DNA from: Kiritimatiellia bacterium
GTDB taxonomy: Bacteria > Verrucomicrobiota > Kiritimatiellia > B70-G9
NCBI GenBank assembly: GCA_012961745.1
Contig: DTYT01000349.1
Coordinates: 1-5,782, forward strand
Direction of reading: 5' to 3'
Length of the DNA stretch: 5,782 bases
Below are positions 1 through 5,782 of this stretch, one piece after another. The notes under the pieces are model-generated. The model ran no database searches. It was not told the DNA's origin and was given only the letters and a program-made list of their open reading frames with translations. The stretch's first letter is position 1; every line of letters starts with the position of its first letter. A program made the position numbers and the translations under genes.

Positions 1-322
1 CTCCCGTGTTTCCAGCCGAAAACACCGCATTCGCGGTTCCCTCGCGCACCAGGTCCACCGCCCGCACGATGGAGGAATCCTTCTTCCGGCGGACCGCCGC
101 GGCCGGCGCTTCACCCATGTCCACCACTTCCGGGGCGTCCACGAACTCCACATTGCCCGGTACACGCATGCCCGAGCTCCGGACCGCCTCCCGAATCCGG
201 GACTCAGGACCGACCAGATACAGGCGTTCAATCAAGGGGAACTCCGCCACGGCTCGCAGCGCGCCGGCGACTATCTCCTGCGGTGCAAAGTCCCCCCCTG
301 CGGCATCGACGGCTACTCGCAT
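1..322 (-). CDS. plsX: PlsX phosphate acyltransferase, N-terminal part (runs off left edge)
   Basis: PlsX makes acyl-phosphate from acyl-ACP and inorganic phosphate. PlsY then uses it to acylate glycerol-3-phosphate, the first step of membrane phospholipid synthesis; PlsX is a peripheral membrane/cytosolic enzyme. The 107 residues present open with MRVAVDAAGGDFAPQEIV, the family's N-terminal signature. Residues 68-85 read VDMGEAPAAAVRRKKDSS, and the visible part closes with the family motif SAGNTG at 102-107. About two thirds of a usual PlsX (about 330 residues) lies outside the window. The first motif has DAAGGD where DAMGGD is more common. The ATG lies 7 bases after the rpmF stop with only a weak ribosome site (GGTAAG), so translation is probably coupled to rpmF. 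The family call is secure; activity cannot be judged from a fragment. Confidence 0.95.
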   Translation of the reverse strand, partial: MRVAVDAAGGDFAPQEIVAGALRAVAEFPLIERLYLVGPESRIREAVRSSGMRVPGNVEFVDAPEVVDMGEAPAAAVRRKKDSSIVRAVDLVREGTANAVFSAGNTG

Positions 323-329
323 TTGGCAC

Positions 330-533
330 TTACCGGGAAGACTTTTCCTTGGACTTCTCTTTCAGCGTCAAGACCTGGCGCCCGCCGTAGGAGCCGCATT
401 CCGGGCAGACCCGGTGAGGCAGCCGCGGTGCGCCGCATTGAGGACACGGCACCGGCCGGGCGATCGTGCGCCGAATCTGGCTTCGCCGCTGTCGCACCTT
501 CATCCTGGATTTACGCCTCTTTGGAACCCCCAT
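330..533 (-). CDS. rpmF: 50S ribosomal protein L32, zinc-ribbon form
   Basis: This is a small basic protein of the large ribosomal subunit, 67 residues, the usual size for bL32. It begins MGVPKRRKSRMKVRQRR, matching the conserved L32 start (M-A/G-V-P-K-R). It carries a four-cysteine zinc ribbon, C30-x2-C33 and C43-x2-C46, so it is the zinc-binding version rather than a cysteine-free paralogue. The C-terminal tail is lysine/serine rich. An in-frame ATG 48 bases upstream would add 16 unrelated residues and has no ribosome site. The start at 533 is preceded by AAGGA seven bases upstream and gives the canonical N-terminus, so it is preferred. It sits between the DUF177 gene and plsX, the usual bacterial arrangement linking ribosome and lipid synthesis genes. 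Confidence 0.97.
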   Translation of the reverse strand: MGVPKRRKSRMKVRQRRSQIRRTIARPVPCPQCGAPRLPHRVCPECGSYGGRQVLTLKEKSKEKSSR

Positions 534-540
534 AGCTGTT

Positions 541-545
541 TCCTT
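541..545 (-). promoter_or_regulatory. Ribosome binding site of rpmF
   Basis: AAGGA on the minus strand, within GGAAGGAAA, lies seven bases before the ATG at 533. It decides the start against the upstream in-frame ATG at 581, which has no such site. Confidence 0.75.
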
Positions 546-616
546 CCGCTCCGTGCGAACCGCCCTGCAGCCCGCCCCCATCCAATCTGGTCACAATGAA
601 CGACACTCCCTAATAG

Positions 617-1078
617 TCAGAGACGCAGCTTGTCAAGCACATCCCATCGGTTCCCCACTTCCTCCGGGGCACAGGTGCAACGCTCACGATTGAGATTGGC
701 CCCGCAACGCGAACAGAGGCCGCGGCAGTCCTCCCGGCAGAGCAGATAGATCGGGATCCGCAGGACCAGGGCCTCGCGCAGAGCCGGCGTGACGTCGACC
801 TCCTGAACTCCACCCGCCAGAGAATACATACGCAGGAAGGACGGCTCACGGACGATGGTCGAGAAGGACTCGCCACACCGCGAGCAGCGGGCCCGGATGC
901 GTATTTCTGCCGTCCCACTGACCAGAAGCCGCCCGGAAACCACCACGGCGAACAATGTATAATGCAATTCGCCGGCCGCCCGGACAAAGCGGTCGTGCTC
1001 CAGCCCCATTACTTCAGAAGGCTCATCGCCCGAAAAGTGCGAGCCCTCCGGGGATACTTTCCGGACGTGGATTATCAC
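617..1078 (-). CDS. DUF177/YceD family protein, probable 23S rRNA accumulation factor
   Basis: A 153-residue cytosolic protein of the DUF177 (YceD) family, which is encoded beside rpmF in many bacteria and is implicated in 23S rRNA accumulation or large-subunit biogenesis. The exact biochemistry is not settled. The family's cysteine pattern is visible: C65-x2-C68 (RCSRCGESF), then C114, C118, C122 and C125 in LLCREDCRGLCSRCGANLN (112-130), and C134 and C136. This suggests metal binding. The C-terminus WDVLDKLRL (145-153) matches the usual ending with D/K-K-L. The start is GTG, chosen because an AGGAGGAGG tract lies just upstream and no ATG fits the length. It follows coaD by 46 bases and precedes rpmF by 83 bases on the same strand, so it is probably cotranscribed with the cluster. 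Confidence 0.9.
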   Translation of the reverse strand: MIIHVRKVSPEGSHFSGDEPSEVMGLEHDRFVRAAGELHYTLFAVVVSGRLLVSGTAEIRIRARCSRCGESFSTIVREPSFLRMYSLAGGVQEVDVTPALREALVLRIPIYLLCREDCRGLCSRCGANLNRERCTCAPEEVGNRWDVLDKLRL

Positions 1079-1083
1079 CGGTT

Positions 1084-1092
1084 CCTCCTCCT
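1084..1092 (-). promoter_or_regulatory. Strong ribosome binding site of the DUF177 gene
   Basis: The minus strand reads AGGAGGAGG, two overlapping perfect anti-16S matches, 5 and 8 bases before the GTG at 1078. It supports the GTG start and suggests efficient initiation independent of the upstream coaD stop. Confidence 0.8.
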
Positions 1093-1124
1093 GTGGACGA
1101 TCAGGGCAATGAGCCCGGTACCTA

Positions 1125-1622
1125 TCAGGCGCGGTCCCCTGTACCGCTCAGGTGCTGCAGGACACGATGCACCGGTTCCGGTACGAACGCCCGCGTCTCC
1201 CCGCCCAGCGCCGCAATCTCCCTCACAATACTGGAGCTGACGTAGCTGTACTCCTCCTTGGGCATAAGGAAAATCGTCTCGATTTGCGGTGCCATCTTAC
1301 GATTCGTCAGTGCGGTCTGAAATTCAAACTCAAAGTCGGAAAAAGCGCGGATACCCCGAACCAGGACCCGGGCTCCCCGCCGGGCGGCGAATTGAACCAG
1401 CAGGCCGTCAAAGGGTTCCACTTGCACGTTAGGGAGATCTTCCACGCATTTCCGCAGCAATTCAACCCGCTGGTCCCGATCCAGCAGCACACTCTTGTGC
1501 ACGCCCCGTGCAACCGCCACCACCAGACGCTCGAATATCCGTGACGCACGGCATATCAGATCCACGTGTCCCAGTGTCGGCGGATCAAAGGTGCCGGGAT
1601 ATATCGCCAGCCTGGTGGTCAT
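1125..1622 (-). CDS. coaD: Phosphopantetheine adenylyltransferase (CoaD)
   Basis: CoaD transfers AMP from ATP to 4'-phosphopantetheine, giving dephospho-CoA, the penultimate step of coenzyme A synthesis; it is cytosolic and usually hexameric. The 165 residues fit the family (about 160). The nucleotidyltransferase motif is at the N-terminus, YPGTFDPPTLGHVDLI (8-23), with T16-x-G-H19. The substrate and subunit region RGIRAFSDFEFEFQTALTNR (89-108) and the ATP-binding SSSIVRE (129-135) are typical. The ATG at 1622 gives the canonical N-terminus and has GAGG six bases upstream. A TTG four codons earlier overlaps the rsmD stop but is less likely. It lies 8 bases after rsmD, a very common pairing. 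All expected motif residues appear intact. Confidence 0.97.
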   Translation of the reverse strand: MTTRLAIYPGTFDPPTLGHVDLICRASRIFERLVVAVARGVHKSVLLDRDQRVELLRKCVEDLPNVQVEPFDGLLVQFAARRGARVLVRGIRAFSDFEFEFQTALTNRKMAPQIETIFLMPKEEYSYVSSSIVREIAALGGETRAFVPEPVHRVLQHLSGTGDRA

Positions 1623-1628
1623 CCCATG

Positions 1629-1632
1629 CCTC
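1629..1632 (-). promoter_or_regulatory. Ribosome binding site of coaD overlapping the rsmD stop
   Basis: GAGG on the minus strand lies six bases before the coaD ATG and shares bases with the rsmD TGA at 1633-1631. This arrangement favours translational coupling of coaD to rsmD. Confidence 0.6.
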
Positions 1633-2188
1633 AATCTTCGTCCGGTACCGGCCGACGGAAAATCGCGATCTCCGTCTCTCCGTACTTCATGCGGCGCACA
1701 GTCTCCAACATCTCGGCTGCCGGAACGCCGCCGGCGGGGCCCTCCAAAACCACCAATCCCGCGGGCCTAAGAATATCTCCCCGGGCGATGCTCCTCAAGG
1801 CGTTTTCCCTCACGCGTACCTTCCGGTAGGGGGGATCGCACAGGATCAGATCGAACCGCCCGCCCCGATGGCATTTCAACCAGCGAAGGACGTCGCTCCT
1901 GACGACCCCCGCGGCCGCCTCGGTGCCGCAGATGCGGGCGACGTTCTCACGTATCACTCTGCAGGCCCCGGCATCCTCGTCCACCCAAATCACCTCGGCT
2001 GCTCCCCGACTGTACGCTTCGATACCCAGAATTCCGCTGCCCGCAAACAGATCCGCTACCCGCGCTCCCTGCAGCGTCCCTCCCAGGATCGCAAAAAGCG
2101 ACTCCCTGACCCTGTCGGGGGTGGGCCGCATTCCCCGGCCCCGGGCTTTCACCCGCATACCGGCGAACCTGCCTCCAGTCACCCGCAT
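1631..2188 (-). CDS. rsmD: 16S rRNA (guanine966-N2)-methyltransferase RsmD
   Basis: RsmD methylates N2 of G966 in 16S rRNA within the assembling small subunit, using S-adenosylmethionine. The 185 residues match the family size. The N-terminal signature MRVTGGRFAGMRV (1-13) and RPTPDRVRESLFAIL (21-35) are characteristic. SAM-binding motif I is ADLFAGSGILGIEA (45-58), the acidic residue of motif II is in VDED (69-72), and the catalytic DPPY is at 118-121. The C-terminal KYGETEIAIFRR (168-179) is the usual last strand. An open frame extends 58 codons further upstream, but that part overlaps the GT4 gene and lacks family similarity. The ATG at 2188 is therefore preferred, 4 bases after the GT4 stop with GAGGGG immediately before it. 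It forms a tight pair with coaD. Confidence 0.95.
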   Translation of the reverse strand: MRVTGGRFAGMRVKARGRGMRPTPDRVRESLFAILGGTLQGARVADLFAGSGILGIEAYSRGAAEVIWVDEDAGACRVIRENVARICGTEAAAGVVRSDVLRWLKCHRGGRFDLILCDPPYRKVRVRENALRSIARGDILRPAGLVVLEGPAGGVPAAEMLETVRRMKYGETEIAIFRRPVPDED

Positions 2189-2192
2189 CCCC

Positions 2193-3302
2193 TCACGCTT
2201 CCTCTCCCGCCGCTTCCCGGTAAAGGTCCAGATGATCCTGGACACATCGGGCTGAATCGAACTCTTCAGCGAGAAGTCCTCTGCCGCGCCTTCCCATCCG
2301 CCTGATGATCCCCGCATCCTTGGCCAGGGCCGCCAGTCTCCGCGCCAGCGCGCTTTCACCACCCGGCAATTCGAGCAGTCCGTTCTCCCCGTCGCGGACC
2401 AGGTCCGGAATGCCTCCCACCCGAAACGCCGCCACCGGCCGCCCCCAGGCCATTGCGTCCATGATGTTCACCGGCAGGTTCTCGATACGCGAGGTGCACA
2501 ACAGCACGTGGATATGCGGAAAGAAATCGGAGGCCGAAAGGTATCCGGGAAAGTCAATGCGATCTTCGAGCCCGCAATCGCGCGCCAGTCGACGCACCCT
2601 GTCGAGAAGATTCCCTTCGCCCGCCATGATCATCCGGGCTTCCGGAACCGAACTGCCCAATTCGGCCATGACGCGTATGGCTCGTTCCGGCCCCTTCTCC
2701 TCGCTGAACCTCCCCATGAAGCCCACTACGAAACCCCCGGGGAAAGTGGCGGCGGTGCTTTCGGGTGGGAGCCGATGCGGTGGATATCCCGTGGGGATCA
2801 GCCTCAATCTCGACTCCGGTATTCCAGCCGCGGCCAACATCCGGTGATAGAAGCGGCTGAGGACCACCACCCGCCGACACCTTTTCAACACCTGCCGGTC
2901 AAGCCACTCGTAAACGCGCTCCTTGAAATCTTTCCGCAGCAACCATCCATGCACCGTGGCAACCTGCGGAATCCCCCTGCGACGCGCCGCCATCGCGCCG
3001 TAGAAGTCGGCCTTGTTGCCAATTGTATGCAGCATCACCGCGCCTTCGCGGCGCAGCGCAGCGGCGGTCCTTCCCACCAGGCGCGGCGAGAACGCGCCCC
3101 GCACCTCTTCCACCCTTACCCGGATACCTGCCTGGCGGAACGCGTCCGCCACCACCCCGCGCCCCCGCAAGCGGTGTTCGCGGATGAAGAGCATGATCGG
3201 CTCACACCTGCCGGAATCGCGCAGCCCTGTCAGGAGATCCTGCACCGCCCTCTCGGCGCCGTAGGGGCGGTCACGCTCCTGCATAAGGAAGAAAACCTTC
3301 AT
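2193..3302 (-). CDS. GT4-family glycosyltransferase (GT-B fold)
   Basis: A 369-residue retaining glycosyltransferase of the GT4 type, likely transferring a sugar from a nucleotide sugar to an envelope glycan, lipid or LPS-type acceptor. Donor and acceptor cannot be read from the sequence. The N-terminal Rossmann half has the G-A-E-R segment (PYGAERAV, 13-20) and TVHGW (116-120). The C-terminal half has GFMGRFSEEKGPERAI (194-209), MAGEGNLLDRV (226-236), and the donor-site segment IENLPVNIMDAMAWGRPVAA (273-292) followed by VGGIPDLV (295-302). The usual E-x7-E motif reads E274-x7-D282. No signal peptide or membrane span is seen. The ATG at 3302 is chosen; a TTG one codon earlier is possible, and neither has a good ribosome site. 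It is first in the minus-strand run, 4 bases before rsmD, and divergent from the GT2 gene. Confidence 0.9.
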   Translation of the reverse strand: MKVFFLMQERDRPYGAERAVQDLLTGLRDSGRCEPIMLFIREHRLRGRGVVADAFRQAGIRVRVEEVRGAFSPRLVGRTAAALRREGAVMLHTIGNKADFYGAMAARRRGIPQVATVHGWLLRKDFKERVYEWLDRQVLKRCRRVVVLSRFYHRMLAAAGIPESRLRLIPTGYPPHRLPPESTAATFPGGFVVGFMGRFSEEKGPERAIRVMAELGSSVPEARMIMAGEGNLLDRVRRLARDCGLEDRIDFPGYLSASDFFPHIHVLLCTSRIENLPVNIMDAMAWGRPVAAFRVGGIPDLVRDGENGLLELPGGESALARRLAALAKDAGIIRRMGRRGRGLLAEEFDSARCVQDHLDLYREAAGEEA

Positions 3303-3403
3303 CAACCCAACTCGCTGCGTCGTCCGCCGGTTTAGCGCTTGATCACCGCCTGCCGCCCCGGCATCCTGAGACGTGGCCCCGCAAACCGAAAAGCGATCCG
3401 CGG
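3303..3403. promoter_or_regulatory. Divergent intergenic region between the two glycosyltransferase genes
   Basis: This 101-base spacer is the only place in the window where the minus-strand cluster and the plus-strand GT2 gene can both be started from outside a coding region, so promoters in both directions are expected here. This is inferred from layout. I could not identify a convincing -35/-10 pair on either strand. A TTGATC at 3339-3344 resembles a -35 but has no matching -10 at normal spacing. Neither flanking start codon has a strong Shine-Dalgarno site. Confidence 0.4.
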
Positions 3404-4402
3404 ATGCATGCCGAGCGCATAGTTTCAGTTATAGTCGTAACCCTTAACGAGAGACAACATATTCCACGCCTGGCGGATGCTCTCCGCAACCAGAATCTGC
3501 CGCCGGGGGTGGCGCTGGAGACCGTCCTCGTGGACGGCGGCAGCTGCGACGGAACCCCGGCAGAGGCCGAGCGCTGCGGCTTCAGCCGCGTGATCGTGCT
3601 GCCCGGGGCCTCAATCCCCGAGTGCCGGAATGCCGGACTCGCCGCCGTGTCCGGAGAGTGGATCGGCTTTCTGGATGGTGATTGCGAACCGGCGCCCGAC
3701 TGGATCCTGACCGCGGCACCCTATCTGCGGGAAAACGAGCCGGTCATGATCGGCTGGCCGGCCGAGCCGCCGCTGACTCGCACGTGGGTGCAGGAAGCGT
3801 GGCATCTGCACTGGCGCAGCAAGGGGACGCTGCGCAGCAAGGATCCCGAGCCGTTCCGGCTGATCACGACCCGCAACATGCTCTTCAACCGCCGGGCCCT
3901 GGACTTGATCGGTGGTTTCGACCAGGACCTGCCCACCGGAGAGGATACCGATTTCGCCCTGCGCGCCTGGGCGGCCGGCGTGCGTCTCACACCGGTGCCC
4001 CAGTTGCGCGTGATCCATCACGGGGAGCCCGCCACGCTGAGGGACTTCTTCCGGCAGCAGTTGTGGCATGCCAACCGGCGGGCTTACCGCAAGATCGCGC
4101 ATGCCACCCGCCTGCGGCACGGCGGCCACGCCCCGCTCTACGCTGCGGTGTTCCTGGTGGCGCTGAGCATTGCAGCGGTGGGGGTCCTGGGGGCGGCTCT
4201 CACCGGCCGGCGGTGGTGGGCGCAGGCCGCTCTGGCGCCCGTGCTGCTGGCCGCGTTCGTACCGGCCCTGCTCACCTCGCTGCGTGCGCGCCGCCCGGGG
4301 ATGTTGATTCCGCTGACCGTGGTCTACGCGCTCTACGGCACCGCCCGGGCTCTGGATCTGCTCGGCTTCGCGCGATGCAAGCGGAGTTGGAAAACCCGCT
4401 GA
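3404..4402 (+). CDS. GT2-family glycosyltransferase with hydrophobic C-terminal region
   Basis: A 332-residue inverting glycosyltransferase of the GT2 (GT-A) type, likely building an exopolysaccharide, glycolipid or other envelope glycan at the cytoplasmic membrane; the substrate is unknown. The catalytic domain starts with VSVIVVTLNE (7-16), then VDGGSCDGT (43-51) and CRNAGLAAVSGEW (74-86). The metal-binding D91-G-D93 lies in FLDGDCEP, followed by IGGFDQDLPTGEDTDFALRA (169-188) with the acidic E180-D181 and a QQLWHANRR segment (218-226) resembling the Q/R-x-x-R-W region. Three hydrophobic stretches follow at about 244-266, 272-293 and 300-322, probably membrane spans, an arrangement reminiscent of ExoA-like enzymes. 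The ATG at 3404 is the only start that keeps the first strand, although no clear ribosome site precedes it. It diverges from the GT4 gene and converges on hcp. Confidence 0.9.
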   Translation: MHAERIVSVIVVTLNERQHIPRLADALRNQNLPPGVALETVLVDGGSCDGTPAEAERCGFSRVIVLPGASIPECRNAGLAAVSGEWIGFLDGDCEPAPDWILTAAPYLRENEPVMIGWPAEPPLTRTWVQEAWHLHWRSKGTLRSKDPEPFRLITTRNMLFNRRALDLIGGFDQDLPTGEDTDFALRAWAAGVRLTPVPQLRVIHHGEPATLRDFFRQQLWHANRRAYRKIAHATRLRHGGHAPLYAAVFLVALSIAAVGVLGAALTGRRWWAQAALAPVLLAAFVPALLTSLRARRPGMLIPLTVVYALYGTARALDLLGFARCKRSWKTR

Positions 4403-4419
4403 CGCCGAGTGCGAGGCAA

Positions 4420-5724
4420 TTATTGCGCCAGGATCTCTTCGAGGTCCTTTTCCGGGTCGGAGATCAAGCGCACCCCGTACTCCGTGGAGAGAATCCGCAG
4501 GATGTCCTCATTGACCCATGCGGGCAATATGGGACCCAGGCGGATATCACGGAATCCCAGAGCGAGTAAGCTCCAGAATATGGCCACCGCCTTCTGCTCC
4601 ATCCACATCAGCAGCATACTCAGAGGGAGTTCTTCCAATTGGACTCCCAGTGCCTGGGCCAGGCCCTGGGCGATTTCAACGGCTACTATGGAGTCGTTGC
4701 ACTGTCCCAGATCAATCAGCCGCGGGATGCCTTCGATTTCTCCCAGGTCCAGGTCGTTGATGCGGTATTTGCCGCAAGCCAGAGTGAGTACAATCGTGTC
4801 TTCCGGCAGTTGCTGGACGAACCTCCGGAAATATTCGTTCCTCCGGGTCGGAGAGTCACACCCCCCCACCAGGAAGAATCGCCGGATCCTTCCCTGCTGC
4901 ACCAGGGTCCGGATCCTGTCCGCCAGGGCCAGCACGCTGCTTTTCCCGAAGCCCGTGACCAATGTGCGCGACCCGCTGGATTGCTCCAGCTCCGACAGAC
5001 GGGAGGCCCGTTCCACCACCGGTCCGAAGTCGAAGTCCCGGATGTGGGTCACCCCCGGCAACCCGGTCACTCCGGTGGTGAACATCCGATCGCGGTAGGT
5101 CTCGCGCGGCGGCAAGACGCAATTGGAGGTTCCCACTATGGCGGCCGCATAGCGGGAAAACAGCTCCCGCTGGTCAAACCAGGCCCCGCCGAGGTTCCCC
5201 ACCAGGTGGGGATATTTGCGCAGGCCGGGATATCCGTGGGCCGGAAGCATTTCGGAGTGAGTGTAGACGTTGATCCCGGTACCTTCGGTCTGTTTCAGCA
5301 ACTCTTCCAGGGCTTTCAGGCTGTGTCCGGTGACTATTACCGCCCGACCTTTCCGGGTCCCGGTGAACACTTCGACCGGCGTGGGTTCGCCGTACGCCGC
5401 AATATGGGCCTCCTTGAGCAATCGCATCACCCGCAGGTTCATCCGACCGGCTTCCAACGAAAGAGATACAAACCGTGCGGGGTCGAAATTCACGTTGGTA
5501 AGCGTGCAATAGAATGCATCTGCCAGGAAGTGTTCGATCTCCGGGTCGCTGCGTGCCAACTCGCGGGCATGATGCAGGTAGGCCGAAATACCCTTGACGA
5601 CGAAGAGCAGATTGTCCTGGAGCCGGGCGACCGTAGGAACCTTTCCGCAAACGCCGCTGACGGTGCACCCCCCGCCGCCGGCAGTCTGGGAACACTGGTA
5701 ACAAAACATCCTCAGTTCGGGCAT
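4420..5724 (-). CDS. hcp: Hybrid-cluster protein Hcp (prismane protein), short class III-like form
   Basis: Hcp is a cytosolic iron-sulfur-oxygen enzyme of anaerobic metabolism. It reduces hydroxylamine in vitro and, in E. coli, acts as a nitric oxide reductase and in protein S-nitrosylation. The N-terminal cysteines C8-x2-C11-x8-C20-x5-C26 follow the spacing of [4Fe-4S] forms, not the E. coli-type [2Fe-2S] spacing. The hybrid-cluster ligands appear complete: H134 (VTGHSLK), E158 (THSEMLPAHGYP), C202 (TSNC), C289 (GGCD), C317 (LACGKYR), C342 (GQCND) and E376 (WMEQKA), with K378 beside it. At 434 residues it is about 115 shorter than the E. coli protein. LTNVNF (75-80) runs almost directly into EAGRMN (91-96), omitting a helical section, as in class III Hcp. 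The start at 5724 has AGGAGG eight bases upstream; an ATG 24 bases earlier has none. No hcr-like reductase gene is visible in the window. Confidence 0.95.
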   Translation of the reverse strand: MPELRMFCYQCSQTAGGGGCTVSGVCGKVPTVARLQDNLLFVVKGISAYLHHARELARSDPEIEHFLADAFYCTLTNVNFDPARFVSLSLEAGRMNLRVMRLLKEAHIAAYGEPTPVEVFTGTRKGRAVIVTGHSLKALEELLKQTEGTGINVYTHSEMLPAHGYPGLRKYPHLVGNLGGAWFDQRELFSRYAAAIVGTSNCVLPPRETYRDRMFTTGVTGLPGVTHIRDFDFGPVVERASRLSELEQSSGSRTLVTGFGKSSVLALADRIRTLVQQGRIRRFFLVGGCDSPTRRNEYFRRFVQQLPEDTIVLTLACGKYRINDLDLGEIEGIPRLIDLGQCNDSIVAVEIAQGLAQALGVQLEELPLSMLLMWMEQKAVAIFWSLLALGFRDIRLGPILPAWVNEDILRILSTEYGVRLISDPEKDLEEILAQ

Positions 5725-5732
5725 GCCGCTTT

Positions 5733-5738
5733 CCTCCT
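5733..5738 (-). promoter_or_regulatory. Ribosome binding site of hcp
   Basis: The minus strand reads AGGAGG, a perfect anti-16S match, eight bases before the ATG at 5724. It selects this start over the in-frame ATGs at 5748 and 5709, which lack such a site at proper spacing. Confidence 0.8.
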
Positions 5739-5782
5739 CTTCCGGCATTGCGGTTTTCGATCCGCCCCACGGTGCGGGTAAG

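Noticed and set aside
534..616. Possible internal promoter in the 83-base spacer between DUF177 and rpmF
   Set aside because: No -35/-10 pair at acceptable spacing could be identified; only the rpmF ribosome site is supportable.
1079..1124. Possible small hairpin (GGGC/GCCC, loop TCATT) between coaD and the DUF177 gene
   Set aside because: The stem has only four pairs and no T-tract follows, so it is not supportable as a terminator or attenuator.
1508..2305. Open frame of 265 codons on the plus strand opposite rsmD and coaD
   Set aside because: It spans the antisense of two clearly identified genes, is proline/arginine rich and has no domain signature.
2189..2362. N-terminal extension of rsmD upstream of 2188
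   Set aside because: It would overlap the GT4 coding region and adds residues unlike RsmD. The canonical RsmD N-terminus begins exactly at 2188.
3336..3347. TTGATCA sequence in the divergent spacer as a possible FNR/CRP-type operator
   Set aside because: FNR-type sites need TTGAT and ATCAA half-sites separated by four bases. Here only a single short palindrome is present.
3682..4569. Open frame of 295 codons in another plus-strand frame over the GT2 gene
   Set aside because: It is a frame-shifted shadow of GT2 with low-complexity Ala/Arg/Gly/Pro composition, and it runs on into the antisense of hcp.
4639..5781. Open frame of 380 codons on the plus strand opposite hcp
   Set aside because: It lies fully antisense to a well-supported Hcp gene. 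The translation is rich in Pro, Gly, Gln and Arg with no recognisable motif, as expected for the complement of GC-rich coding DNA.

Overview
The window looks like a piece of a GC-rich (by eye about 60% or more) bacterial chromosome. Coding is dense, with short spacers and mostly recognisable Shine-Dalgarno sites. The gene set points to an anaerobic or microaerobic, probably diderm bacterium. The order glycosyltransferase-rsmD-coaD-DUF177-rpmF-plsX resembles housekeeping clusters of Firmicutes and Desulfobacterota/Deltaproteobacteria-like lineages. The Hcp protein is the short form best known from strict anaerobes and thermophiles. The lineage is an inference; no rRNA or other decisive marker is present.

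Left two thirds (1-3302, minus strand): one run of six co-directional genes, read from right to left. A GT4 glycosyltransferase is followed after 4 bases by rsmD (16S rRNA m2G966 methyltransferase). After 8 bases comes coaD (phosphopantetheine adenylyltransferase), after 46 bases a DUF177/YceD protein, after 83 bases rpmF (ribosomal protein L32), and after 7 bases plsX (phosphate acyltransferase), which runs off the left edge. The run links ribosome maturation (RsmD, DUF177, L32) with coenzyme A and acyl-phosphate supply for lipid synthesis (CoaD, PlsX).

Middle (3303-4402): a spacer of about 100 bases separates the GT4 gene from a divergent plus-strand GT2 glycosyltransferase with a hydrophobic, probably membrane-embedded C-terminus. 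The two enzymes may serve the same envelope or exopolysaccharide pathway, but no substrate can be read from the sequence.

Right (4420-5724, minus strand): hcp, the hybrid-cluster protein, converges on the GT2 gene with 17 bases between stop codons. It keeps the N-terminal four-cysteine cluster motif and all expected hybrid-cluster ligands, but lacks roughly 100 residues present in the E. coli and Desulfovibrio proteins. The 58 bases right of it hold its ribosome binding site and nothing else recognisable.

No rRNA, tRNA, mobile element, CRISPR array or clear intrinsic terminator was seen. Every spacer is shorter than 110 bases. I found no evidence for a previously undescribed system. The points most worth a look are the short Hcp, the GT4 with an Asp in its E-x7-E motif, and the association of two glycosyltransferases with a core translation/lipid cluster.
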